Assembly: GCA_964023205.1 (NCBI GenBank)
Contig: OZ026844.1
Coordinates: 30,241,326-30,305,325, forward strand
DNA from: Lutraria lutraria
Taxonomy: Eukaryota > Mollusca > Bivalvia > Venerida > Mactridae
DNA length: 64,000 nucleotides
Direction of reading: 5' to 3'
This document shows positions 37,201 to 53,400 of this stretch, one piece after another. Below the pieces are notes generated by a model, which saw nothing but the letters and a program-made list of their open reading frames with translations, made no database searches and was not told the DNA's origin. Positions within the stretch are counted from its first letter, which is position 1. Each line of letters begins with the position of its first letter. The translations under genes and the position numbers were made by a program.

Positions 37201-39830
37201 ATGATCACACTGTTGAGTATCGTGTTTCGGACCAACCAACTCATAGGCGAAGGCCCCAATGGTATTTTGTAGCTAACATAACTACAAGCCTGATTTCACC
37301 TTGACTTTTCAGAGACATATTTTCAGTGTTCTCATCTCATCTACCAAGCCATGTACCTTGTTACGGTCTTCCCAGCCCATTTTTTTCTACGATAATTACC
37401 TTAGATACTTCAATTTATTTTACAACACATTTTTTAAAATTGCAAGAGTTGTTGCCCTTGTTGAAAAATACAAAAATATTAATTTCGGTAGATATTGCAT
37501 CGTGACCTATATATTTCTTTATCAAATTAGACTGATAATGTGCTATAGCATCTTTTTACCATGAAATTTCATTAAAATGGATGTTCTTTTTCTTTAGTAA
37601 TTGAAAAATGGACTACTCCAAATAGACTTCAATGCAAATTTAAAGGGTCAGTTACTCAAATGAGTATCATTGTTACAGTAAATCATTTTCTATCATGGAG
37701 AGCTATAAAAATGATGTTTCCAAAATCTGTCCAGTCTATTTTGAGATAATGATTTTGAGCATTGGGCTGGGAAGACCTTAAGATCAAAGGAAACGGGTAA
37801 GGATGGCTCTGAAATGGCCATAGCTGTCAAGTGAGTCATTATTCAACTATCAGATAAATAATTAACATTGTGCAATTTTATTTAGCTGTAAAAGCTGAAT
37901 AATTACACAGTCGCTTAATGTGTTTATTGGTAGTTTAATTTGTACCATATACTTTTTATAGTCAATAGTTACCATTCATTTTAGGCAAAATAATGCTCTG
38001 TTATATTATAAGTTAAACACATGAATGATTTGAATGTATTTATAGATAATATAAAAATAAAAAATGTTAAATCTCGGAAAACATTAGGAGTTTATATATC
38101 ACCAGCACTTGTTATGGGATGAACAAGTCACATATATCATATTAGCTGAAAGTTATTTTTTATTTTTTCATGACTTTATTTTTGTACAGACTTTTCTCTG
38201 GAATGACTGTCATTGTTTGACAAAAAAAAACTTGTTATGTTATTATGATTAACAGTCAAGTGATATTAAACATTGAAATTTATAGTGTTTAAATATGTGT
38301 AAATGTTTAAGCTTTTTCTTCTTTTTTAACTAGTTATTATGTTTTGTTATAAATATTTTGTTCATATTTGTATGCCTTTTAATTTTGCTTTTATATAGTT
38401 ATTAAATTACATGTATTTTTACTGAAGGCCATATTGTAAATAAGTTTTATACTTTATATGTTACCTTCAAGAAATAAAGATTTTATTATTATTATTAAAT
38501 ACATGTTCATTCGACTACCAGTTTATCAAAGATTATCATATATCCTAACTTACATATTGACAGTGAGTTTAAAATTCCTAAATTTGTAATTCAGAACCTA
38601 TTTATACAAGTCACAAACTGTCCTTCTATTAATGTCCATAATGGTGAAAGGGGAGCAACTGCATTGTATATTTTTAAAAAGCATGACCAACAAAGCAGCA
38701 ATGAAACATCCAGATTTTAACTACAGTTCCCTCCCTTGCACTATGATTGATATCTGTGTATAATGTTAGCATAAATAATTTTAATTCACATGTTTCAGAA
38801 TGAAAACCCTGCAGGAATGTTGGTGTATAGCTCGACCATGTTTTTTTAGCCATGACGGAAGAATGCACTAATTCAATTGGATATACATAGTACTTGAGAA
38901 TGTTACAACTTACATATAATATCTTATCTGATTTGTTCCAAATATTTATATCATCGATTTGACATGGTGGATTATTCTGAATAATTTCATTAGGGCTCAA
39001 AAAACATGGTCAAGCAATACCTTAAACATTGTCCGAGTGTAGTAAATCTAAGTAATGTAATGAGTATGCTGTGCAGAAATGTCCAAGCTAGTAAAAGTAT
39101 CTGCAAGAATCAAATTCAAAGGATCAGGCTTAAATCAAAATATGTTTGTTTGCCCTTTACTGGCCTACCCATAAACCGCACTCAAATAATTTTATTGCAA
39201 AATCTGGGATGACTTCTTTATACATGCTTTCGAGTGTTGAAAAATATCTGATCGCCTTTGTGCAGGCGCTTGACTAAAATAATCTATGAAACCTGTGTGA
39301 GTGCAAGCATTTAACGAGGCTGATCACTTCAATTCCAATCTTACTTGGATGTTTTGCAAGATCTTGTGAAATATCCTATTGAAAAGAATGATATTTTTAC
39401 AGTGCCAGTATGCAAAAATATGTGCTCATCCTAAAGCGAACAGTTCTACCCAGATACTCGGGAAAGAATACATGAACTATACTCAGTGCTTTCAATAAAC
39501 ATTAAAAATATTTATCATTTGAAATACTGAAGGACAGAAATTGTGATGAAAACTGTTATGCACATATTTATGGTTGATTAAGCTTACAATAAATGGTTGT
39601 ATGGTAGCAGAATACATAATGATTATGGAATGCTTCTAGGTAGAAGTGTAATTTCATGCTAGGTAAGTCAAATTCAGAAATAAAACATTTTTACTACCTA
39701 CCGACCATCTTCTCAAGTTCAGGGTCGGAAAAGGGCAAACAAACTTATTTTTAATTTAGGCCTCAATGATACCACACTTCATCATTTCCAGATGATACTT
39801 TAAAGAAAGAACAATATAATATAAATTCTA
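37201..39830. other. Repeat-rich intergenic stretch before the polyubiquitin gene
   Basis: 37357-37785 is bounded by inverted words 'ggtcttcccagccca' and 'tgggctgggaagacc', suggesting a MITE of about 430 bp. At about 37800 the SINE-type core 'ggctctgaaatggccatagctgt' occurs. 38300-38500 looks like a LINE 3' end, finishing 'aataaagattttattattattatta'. A 108-codon minus-strand frame at 38674-39000 has no recognised domain and I do not call it a gene. Confidence 0.45.
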
Positions 39831-39836
39831 ATTTCT

Positions 39837-39842
39837 TTTATT
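39837..39842 (-). promoter_or_regulatory. Candidate polyadenylation signal of the polyubiquitin gene
   Basis: AATAAA on the minus strand (tttatt on plus) lies about 200 bp beyond the stop codon at 40043-40045. Other A-rich variants lie nearby, so the assignment is tentative. Confidence 0.4.
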
Positions 39843-40042
39843 GCACTATTTCTTCTTTGAAACAATATTTTAGGGAAAATTATGACAAATTGAATTTCTG
39901 AAAAGTCTGATTCTGCACAATTTCTTCAATTTTGAAACAATATTTTTAGAGGAAAAAAATACCAAAAATGAAGAACTGACAATAGTCTGTATCACTTCTT
40001 GAAGTCAAAAAATTGCAAGTCAATAAGAAAACAGTTCTTTGT

Positions 40043-43691
<3,649 letters not shown>

Positions 43692-43850
43692 CTGTATCCT
43701 TTGTTACGTAAATATCTTAATAATATTCGTATACTGTGTTTCTTCGTATGTATTCGCGTCCGTTCTTACTCGCACCAAGTTGTTTTTCGGTTTATATAGC
43801 TGTCTGCTCACGTGATATTTTGTAAGCTAACCATTGGAAGTTTCTAGCAC
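43692..43850 (-). promoter_or_regulatory. Polyubiquitin promoter: TATA box, CCAAT box and heat-shock element
   Basis: On the minus strand TATATAAA (43791-43798) is followed by about 100 bp to the 5' UTR donor, so the untranslated exon 1 would be about 70 bp. Upstream are CACGTG (about 43809-43814), CCAAT (reverse of attgg at 43833-43837) and a GAANNTTC palindrome (43837-43844), the core of a heat-shock element. Stress induction is known for polyubiquitin genes; here it is inferred from the motif. Confidence 0.65.
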
Positions 43851-45072
43851 AACAAAACAACTACGTCATTCTAAAAATAGCGTTGACTGCGCACCTGACA
43901 TATTAGGCCAGGAAAATAATACAGCGGTTTATACAACAAAGTAAATTAGATCGCGATTATTTTGACACGTCCTGTTGTGTACAATATAATAGGTCAACGA
44001 CAGTGATATATCTATAGGTTAATCTCGTTATCAAACAATAGACGTATTGTGTGTAAAAATACGGTTTTATTTTGAATAATATATTTTAATCAGCATATTG
44101 CTGTCTGACACGTGACAGTCGCGATTACAACGATGTTATAAAATAGCTGTAGGCTTAAAATAATGATTAAGTAAAGCTAAAAATACTGCAGACTATTTAA
44201 TTAGTCGAATATATATCAGGGATACTAACTATACATGTTACATGTATATATATATATAATTGATAAATTACGTCTATATATATGTCTGCATGAATTACAA
44301 AAAAAATGAAATAATTTCTGAAAAAATAAACCCGGGATTCCAAGTTAATTTTTTTCTGAAACCTGCACGCATGTACAAACTTGTATATGATCGTGGTGAC
44401 GTACAAATTCGCATGTATAGGGGATGTTTAATCAATAAATGTATAACTACATATACCGAGCAAGATCGATTGAACCATGCAAAGACCTAAAATATCAATT
44501 AAGGACTTATATAAGTCCTTGATATATAGCATAGGTCTTTTCTTTTGTAAGAGAATTAAGGTATTCGAGGACTTGAATAGAAAGGTCGCAGAAAACTGAT
44601 GCGTATATATATATATATACATTTTTATGTTTAATGACGCAATAACCTTTTAATAGTATATTATACGATAAATAATTTAACAAACGGTTGCGTGTTGAGA
44701 CATGTTTGCAATACAAAATAGTTCTGACACATTTTGCTATCTTAATTCGATCAAAATGTTATATATGTTATGTTTTTGCATCAGTAAATTTGTCACCATT
44801 TGGATTATGTATAGTTCTAGCTACGATAAATAAGTTTCTTTGTAAAATGGTTAGAAATCTAATGACACGGACACCAAAAGTGTAGGCCTATATATTACAA
44901 GTAACAACGTATTCTATATATACTTATCACAACGTATCAAACACAACATATTGTATAGTACAGGATCGACTGGCAGAGATCGAATGGAATGGTTGCAGTT
45001 TTTGAGAATTATATGAAATCACGTGACGTGTTTTTATTTGAAAATTTATCACCATAAAAAATTATATCATTA
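43851..45072. other. Intergenic stretch
   Basis: AT-rich, with no supportable gene. A perfect 20-bp palindrome AAGGACTTATATAAGTCCTT is at 44501-44520. Its arms recur as a spaced hairpin at 63712-63759 and as a half-site at about 46530. Confidence 0.4.
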
Positions 45073-45074
45073 TA

Positions 45075-46169
45075 CACGAGGCCAAACTTATAACTGTGCA
45101 GTTCTATAAATCTCCGAAATTATTAAAGCAAGATCCTTGAACTTTTCAGGAATGATAGAAGAAAAATGTACAAACAATGTGCATTTTAATTAATTGATCT
45201 CGAATTTCATTATCACGAATTACATAAAAAATAAAAACAACAAATAAAAAAACAAAAATCACAGTTTTTCTTTATTTTATCACACTGAATACTTGTTAGT
45301 GCACTACACAGTGCATGAGTATCGGGTATGACCCCCATTAGCCTGTATTACAACTAGACGTCTTGCCCTCATTGACAAGACATAATTAATTGTTAAAGAA
45401 ATGTTGCCGAATGTTGTTCCTACGAACGTCCATTTTTCTAGCAACCAAAAGTGTTAAATATCGATTAATTATCGACAAACTTAATTATTGCGGTTTGAAT
45501 GCATACAAATAAGGCAAAAAACAGGGTATAACAAGAGTGATATTGACAGAGGTAAGGCAAGAAAATACTCAAGATATTGAAACAATAATGATTTGAATAA
45601 ATATTAATTAATCTATTCTAAACGCAATAAAGACCATTTCAAAATAATACAGAAATTTTATTGTTGAAAAGCTCCGTGAAAGATAGACGAATAAATGAGA
45701 CTATGTCGGAAAAAATATTTGCCCAAATAATATTTTCTCTATTTTACATTACCAAACAATTATTTATACAGATCAATAAATCAATAAATTCAGATTAACC
45801 GTTTGCAAGGAATTATGAAAAATGTAGACCTACCTCTAGTTTTGACACACCCGCCTGAATAAGTCTGGCGGCTATACCTCTGTGGGTGATTTCTAATCTA
45901 CCCATTTTATGTTTTTTAGGTCAACATATGTCTGAACTACACATGTGTCATTTTTACTTTCTGCACGTTTTCCTCGTGCACTGTTGTTTTCTTATTGGCC
46001 GCAGTACTAGTAGCGCACGGAATTATCGCGTTTTTAAAAAAATCGATACTGGATTTTATGGACATCATGTATACAAGCATATATTTCTAAAATTTGGTGT
46101 AATTTCATTTACAAATAAAGAAATGGTTTCATTTTTTCAACTGCACAGTTATATAAGTTTGGCCTGGTG
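45075..46169. mobile_element. 1.1-kb TIR element flanked by TA, noncoding
   Basis: The left end CACGAGGCCAAACTTATA, then ACTGTGCAGTT, and the right end (reverse complement) CACCAGGCCAAACTTATA, then TAACTGTGCAGTT, form inverted repeats of about 31 bp. TA lies on both sides (45073-45074 and 46170-46171). The interior is AT-rich without a transposase frame, so this would be a non-autonomous Tc1/mariner-like derivative. Confidence 0.65.
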
Positions 46170-46171
46170 TA

Positions 46172-47438
46172 CAAAACTATAAAGTAGTACCCGTTCCATG
46201 TCTCGACCCCCCCCCCCCCCCCCTCTCTCTCTCTCCCTCTCTCTTTACAACCAAGTATAGAGACAACAGCGAACTGTTTAAATTAATTATTACAAGTGAT
46301 AAACGCATTTTTGGTGTATAAAACCCAAGACACAGCAGTTCCAGGGCATGCCCCTTTAAAGAAAATTAACGTAACAGTTCCCTGTTGACTCCATACGTAC
46401 ATTTCTTTTTGTGTCCCACATTTGATTCACACACAATTAAACTGATCTATGGAGTTTGATGTTTTACTTGCAGAATAGCGAGGGAGAGGAGGAGTTATAT
46501 ATAAGAACTTGTATTGCATGATATCAACATGCAGGCACCAAGGACAAGGACTTATGTATACATTAAATTTTGTACATAATAAGACCCTAATTGATATATA
46601 TATAGGTATCCATGGAAAGCAAACTAAACTATCTGTCGTACATTACTGAAAAACAACAAAATAATTATACAGTTCGATCAGTACAAGCTAGTGCAATAAC
46701 TGTTGCTATTACTTCTACGCACTTCTAGCCGCAGCCAGTATTTAAAAAAAACGCTAATATAATCATGGAGCGATTTATTGTCATATATACATCTATATAG
46801 TTTCACTCAATTAAATCGCAAAACATACCGACCCGCCATGTATAAAAAGTTCACGTTTACACTAAACTGTCAGGGTGGCAAAAAATGACACTTGTAACTG
46901 AAAATCAAATTTGCAATAAAAACTAAAAATGTTCTCTTTGATGTAAGCGGTCATTGTTAAGAACCTGAGAAAGTTGTCACAATTTCTAGATTTCAAAATA
47001 AATGAATTCAAACGCTGGTGATGAATACAACTAAATATTCGCGGCTTTGACTTTCTTTCAATTATAAAAAGACGGACATAACATTTTAAGTTACATTCCC
47101 GTATAATTCATTGTTTGGAGTACCTCGCGTGAAAATCTACAGATTCTTCCATGTTTGATATTAGTGAGCAAAAAAGATTTAGCCTATTTGATCACAGAAT
47201 ACTAAAATTTTGAATAAAGAGAAAGAAATCAAGGCTTATAAAATATGAGTTGAACTTAGTTTATTTTATAAGCGGAAGTGAATATTTTGTGATTCTAAGA
47301 GGACTTTTCGTGACGAGACATATTATGCGAAGAATTATTTTTTAGCGATGTTTCCAAGAAATTCTAATAAAGACCTTGCCAAAAACCTTTTGAAATACAC
47401 GTAATCGCAAACATTTCGAATGCTAACAAGGCGCACAA
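46172..47438. other. Region upstream of the DSL gene
   Basis: It contains a C-run followed by (CT)n at 46206-46244 and otherwise AT-rich sequence. No clear TATA box is assignable to the DSL start; 'ataaaatatg' near 47238 is too weak to call. Confidence 0.35.
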
Positions 47439-50400
47439 ATGACTGGCCGGAAAATTTTAGCGTCTTTGGCGACACTTTGGATGCCATTGTTGTTCAACGT
47501 GAGTAAATCTTATTGGGATATTTAAGACTTTTAGATTTAAGGAATATACAAAGAAACATAAAATATTATATTCTCACATACATGTTTTATTATTAATTGT
47601 TTGATTTTTGTATTTTTTGTCATGTAAATTATCCAACAGACGAGTCTGTCGGTGAAGAAAAGGGGATTAATTGTGTGTATGCATGTGTAAAAGATATATT
47701 AGTTTCTACAGGTCGTTAATTCTTCGAAAATAAGAAGTTAGAACACCAGTTTTATATTCTATTAAGATAAGGAAGCCAAACATTGAAGACATATCCATAA
47801 TTGTCACTGACTGAATAAGAAAGTGCAATAAAAAAGCAACACCTCAGTATAATATAATAAGCAGTGGGTTTGTATTTTATATCATTTGTACATTTTGAAT
47901 TTATGCATTGCGTATCCCATATCTGACCACATTATGTATACACAACCTCTCACTGATAGAGGGTCGTGAGTTCGAGCCCAGCTACTGACTATGTCTCTTT
48001 ATGTGAGAAAGTAGACATTTGCTTACGGAGGATGGGAGTCTAGTACTGATTAGGCAAACGGTCCGCCTCATATGACTCTGACTGTTGAAAAGGGGCGTAA
48101 ACCCCAATGAAACAAACAAAAATATTATGTAAATCTTACATATTCTAGCAAGTGAAATGTTCTGGTAAAGTAGAAGTACGACTGGTTGAGTATTCAAACC
48201 CGAACGGTCAGACGGCTTATGGTCGCTGCTGTGATCCTGGGCGGGACCGATCATGTGATAAAGGATGTGACCATCGTTTTATATTGTGTCTGGACAGTCG
48301 TAATGGGTACAGTATGCATAAAGATTTTTATTCAAAATTTGCAAATCGCATATATTACTTATATTTGCATTATTTGAAAATGAAAATTATCAAAAAGCAT
48401 TTACAGTATATATTTGTCAAACGTTGCAATTGCAACCTGAGTAAGATTCGATTAAGCCACTGACATATCACGATAACTGCTCTATATTGAGGTTTATACA
48501 TATATTAATTTTATCTTAAACTTTTCACTATATATATATTTGTTATTTCAGACCTACAAGCACATGGGCGTGTCCATATGGGCGTGTAACCACAGGAACA
48601 ACTGAGGACAGCAACAATATATCTTTTAAGAATATAATTGGCAACGTCGCTAATCCTATTGTTTTTGATTTTAAGATATGGCCAGTAAGTACAGATTTTA
48701 GTGATTCATTTTATAAAGCTTATAACCGAAAATTATTCTGTTGCTAGGCCGTATAACAATTGTTTGTTTCCTGTTACATGCTCATTTATGTTGAAATAGT
48801 GCACAGGGCTTTCATTGGCCCTTAAAATGGCATTTTTGATTCCTGAAATGAGCAATATAGAATAAATCTTCTGACTCTTGAAAATTTTAACCAAAGTCTC
48901 GCAAAATTTCTTACTAAATTTGATCGGATCAAATTTACTAACGTTACATGTAATAAATTTAGTAAGAAATTTTGTTGAATCTTCAAATTATTATTAGCTA
49001 CTAGTATAAGGGTCATTTTTTACCCTCAACTTTAAAAGTCTAGGAAGGTAAAAACAATGAAAAAAAAGAGTTGTGACGCTTAAAAATGTAGAAATTCTTG
49101 CACGACATGAAAATGAACTTAGTCAGTGTCGATCTTTAGTTAATTAAATATACATGTATAAGCTATCTTTTCATTCAAAATCTTCGTTATTCTGTATGTA
49201 AAGTTAATTTTCTGCATTTCAGAAATCCATGAAATTAAAGATTCGCGTAGAAGACATGGATCCAAGCAATAATGACTTTGTAGAGTCTTTACGTACATAT
49301 TTTGATATACAGCCAGCGCCATCTGAATCCGAGTCTGTAGAAACTCCTGTCGTTGTAAAACGACGTACACAGTGAGTATATATATGGGATACTTATATAA
49401 ATATGCAGGCTAATCTGTGAACAAAGGCCACCATTGAGAAAGACATAACGTGGCCTTTATTTTACAGGTGGCCTTTAATCGGAGGTCATTTTGTTCTGAA
49501 TACTGGTAATCAATGACGGGTTTTATTTAAAAGAATGGCCTAGCTTTAATTATTACTGAACAAAAACAAGAAATATCCGATTTGCATAACTACTGTAGTA
49601 TGATATATGTTGTCATTTTATAAAATCAATCAGATATATTGTCGATATTGACATGGGCTGTCCATGATTCAACGATTTTAGTATTTATGCATGCACTTCT
49701 TAAATTGAAAACGTGAAACTCGAGTTGCACGTGCATGTACTGTTTAACACGTGTCGTGAAGTGTTCGTTGGTCTTCTAGACAATGTTGTCATTTGAAAAA
49801 AAACTCTTTGAATTTTGTAAAAATAAATCCCTTTTTTGAAGTTGAATTTTTTTTAATATATGCCAATAATTCCAAGAAATTTACGTGAACGTGCAATTGG
49901 CTTGCTTGATGGCCATGTCCGTCACCCTGATATGTGTCTAAAAGAAGATAGAGTACCATAATTATTCAGACTATAAGAATTCATGACTACAACATACCGG
50001 CTTTAATATCATATACATGTATTCAAACAAACTTTCCTACTAAAGGGCTATAGTATGGTTAAAATGTTTTACAGGTTAGACATAACAACTAAGATTTATT
50101 GTGATCCAACGTACTATGGCCCAGAGTGTGCCATACAATGTAAACCGGGAGATGTTGACGCACATTTCACATGTGATCCAAAAACTGGAGAGAAAACATG
50201 CATAGAAGGTGAACTACATGTATACATTTGTACTTTAAATTAAGTCGGTTAGTAACGTTGGTATCTTAAATGGACTATCGGCGTAACAAATAACATTCGT
50301 CACCTATACTTAAGCTTTTGTTTCGCTGATAATTAAAAGCAATTGGGCTTATGGGAAATCATTACCGACCGAACGTGCATCTAGTTCTGTATGGTGATGC

Positions 50401-53400
50401 GACACCACTGCTTCATAATACATGTACTAAAATAACGTTCGTAAGTTTCATGCCAGCCTCTTTCTTTAAATGGCACGCATGCTAGTATATCACAACATTT
50501 CATTTGTCACAATTTAAATAAACAAGAATCTACCTTTTATGCATGCATATACGTATACACGTGTTTTGTATATAACACAATTACTGTATTGTTGTATTAT
50601 TGGCAGGTTGGTCCGGTCCTACATGTGACCAGAAACTTAGTGTATGTGCAATAAACAAATGTCGGAATGGAGGTTTTTGTGTCGACAACATCACCACATA
50701 TAGTTGTAAATGTCCACCCGGTTATAAAGGTATGAGGCTTAAGCTATGATCAGTTATCATTATTTCGGGCTAATATTTGACAATACACAGTTATAGCCAA
50801 TACATTTACATTAAAGTGCATTTCATACTTATAATAATATAATTATTTCATCAATTGTCATAAAGGAATATATTATTGTTTAAAAACATAAGAATCAGAA
50901 TACAATCATTTAAAAAGGCCATATATTAGCTTGGTAGAAATAAAAAAAACACTTGCTTTTAGTACATTAATGTACATGTATAACCAAAGCACATTTTATG
51001 GTCCACCGATATCCTTCCAGGAAAGCATTGTGAAGAATACAGCGACGTTTGCGCGAGCGCTCCGTGTAAGCACAACGGCATTTGTGCCGATATTGGAGGC
51101 GGGGCTTTTAAATGCGCATGCGCGCAGGGATTCACAGGAGAAACATGCGAAACTGACGTCAATGAATGTGATACAAACCCATGCAAAAATGACGGCGTTT
51201 GCAAAAATCTAGATGGCGGCTTCGAATGTGACTGTCCCGGATTTACTAGCCCCATATGCGCCGTTGATATCGATGAATGTAAACAAGACCCCTGTCTGAA
51301 CTACGGAACATGTAAAAACACAGCGGGTTCATTTAGCTGTATTTGTGCGGAAGGCTGGCAAGGTTCAGAATGTGAAGATGATGTTGATGAATGTAAAACG
51401 ACACCGTGCCAAAATCACGGGACATGTCACAATTATTTGGGGACTTTTACGTGTGAATGTGATCGCGACTTTACGGACGTTTTATGTTCAACAGATCTAG
51501 ATGAATGTGAAAGCTCACCCTGCGGGGGCTTTGGTACTTGTCAGAACACACTTGGGTCTTACGAATGTGTATGTACTGATGGATTTCGTGGACACGTGTG
51601 CAATCTCGACGTGGACGAATGTTATAGTAAACCTTGTGAAAATGGGGCAAAATGTGAGAACATGCCTGGTTCGTACGCATGCGAATGCAAGATAGGATTT
51701 AATGGTGAATTCTGTGAGAGTGATATTGATGAATGTGAAACAGCTAAATGTCAAAATGGTGGAACTTGTAAGAACACGTATGGGTCGTTCTATTGCACGT
51801 GCTCTAGTCATTTTACTGGTGATTTTTGTGAGCAGGACATTCATGAGTGTCAAACGTCTCCATGTAAAAACAAAGCTGAATGTATCGAAAGAATAGGAGG
51901 CTTTGAGTGTAAATGTAGGTCAGGATGGACGGGGGCTCTTTGTGAAACTGACATTAACGAGTGCAATTTTGATGTTTGTGAAAATAATGCAACTTGTATA
52001 AATTCGCAAGGTTCCTTCAGTTGTTTTTGTCACGAAGGACTTAGTGGGAACACGTGCTCGGATGATATCAACGAATGCGAATATGATACGTGTACGAATG
52101 GAGGGTCTTGTATTAATACATTTGGTTCCTTCCATTGTGCCTGTAGCGTGGGATACACAGGGCGAGTCTGTGCTGGGGATATTGATGAATGTTTAGACAA
52201 CCCTTGCAGTAATAATGCCATGTGTCATAACACATTTGGGTCTTATACCTGTGGGTGTGTGACGGGTTGGCAAGGTTTACTATGTGACATAGATAAAGAT
52301 GAATGTACGAAACATCCTTGCAGAAATAATGGAACATGTACCAACACCTACGGTTCATATTTATGCCAATGTTCAGATGGGTTTTACAGCGAAACATGTG
52401 ACAAGGATGTTGATGAATGTTTAGAGAATCCATGTTACAATAATGGGACATGCTTCAATAATTATGGTTCATTTACTTGTGAATGTGAGAGAGGATGGAT
52501 GGGGCATGATTGTAACCAAGACAAGGATGAATGTATTAACAACCCTTGCATAAATAATGGAACATGCATCAACTACTCAGGATCGTATCTGTGTGAATGT
52601 ACGTCTGGATACAAGAATCAACATTGCGAAATGGATATTGACGAATGCGACACGCTGCCGTGCGGTTACTATGGTAAATGTGAAAACACACATGGATCAT
52701 TTGTTTGTAAATGTGATTCTGGATTTTACGGACCTCTTTGCAATATTGACGTTGATGAATGCATTCAAAACCCATGCGAAAACAATGCAATTTGTGATAA
52801 TGTACCTGGAACATACTCCTGTTTGTGTAAAGATGGATTCTGGGGTAAAAACTGTTCAATGGACACAAACGAGTGTGAACATATTGAATGTCACAATAAT
52901 GGTACTTGCGTGAACGCTTTTGGTTCATGGTTCTGTGAATGTACTACATATTTTACAGGGAAGTTTTGCGAATCCGATGTAAAAGAATGCTTAGAAGAGC
53001 CATGTAAAAATGGAGCAGAATGTCTTGAACGGATTGGATCATTTGAATGTGAATGTATAAGCGGTTGGATTGGCGCGCTTTGTGACGAAGACGCAGACGA
53101 ATGTAATTCAAATTACTGTGAGAACGGCGCAACATGTGTAAACACCCTTGGATCGTACTCTTGTTCATGTGTTGCTGGATTCATTGGTGAAAGATGTTCT
53201 GCAGATATTGATGAATGTGAGGAAATGGTCGCCATATGCGAAAACAATGGAACATGCACTAACACCTTTGGATCTTTTGATTGTAGATGCGAGCTTGGTT
53301 TTACAGGTGCAACCTGCAAGGATGATGTGGACGAATGCTTGAACACACCATGTAGCAACTATGCTACTTGCAAGAATACAATTGGTTCATACCACTGTGC

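Noticed and set aside
38674..39000. 108-codon minus-strand frame
   Set aside because: No recognised domain, no promoter or splice context, and it sits in repeat-rich DNA; length alone is not enough in AT-rich sequence.
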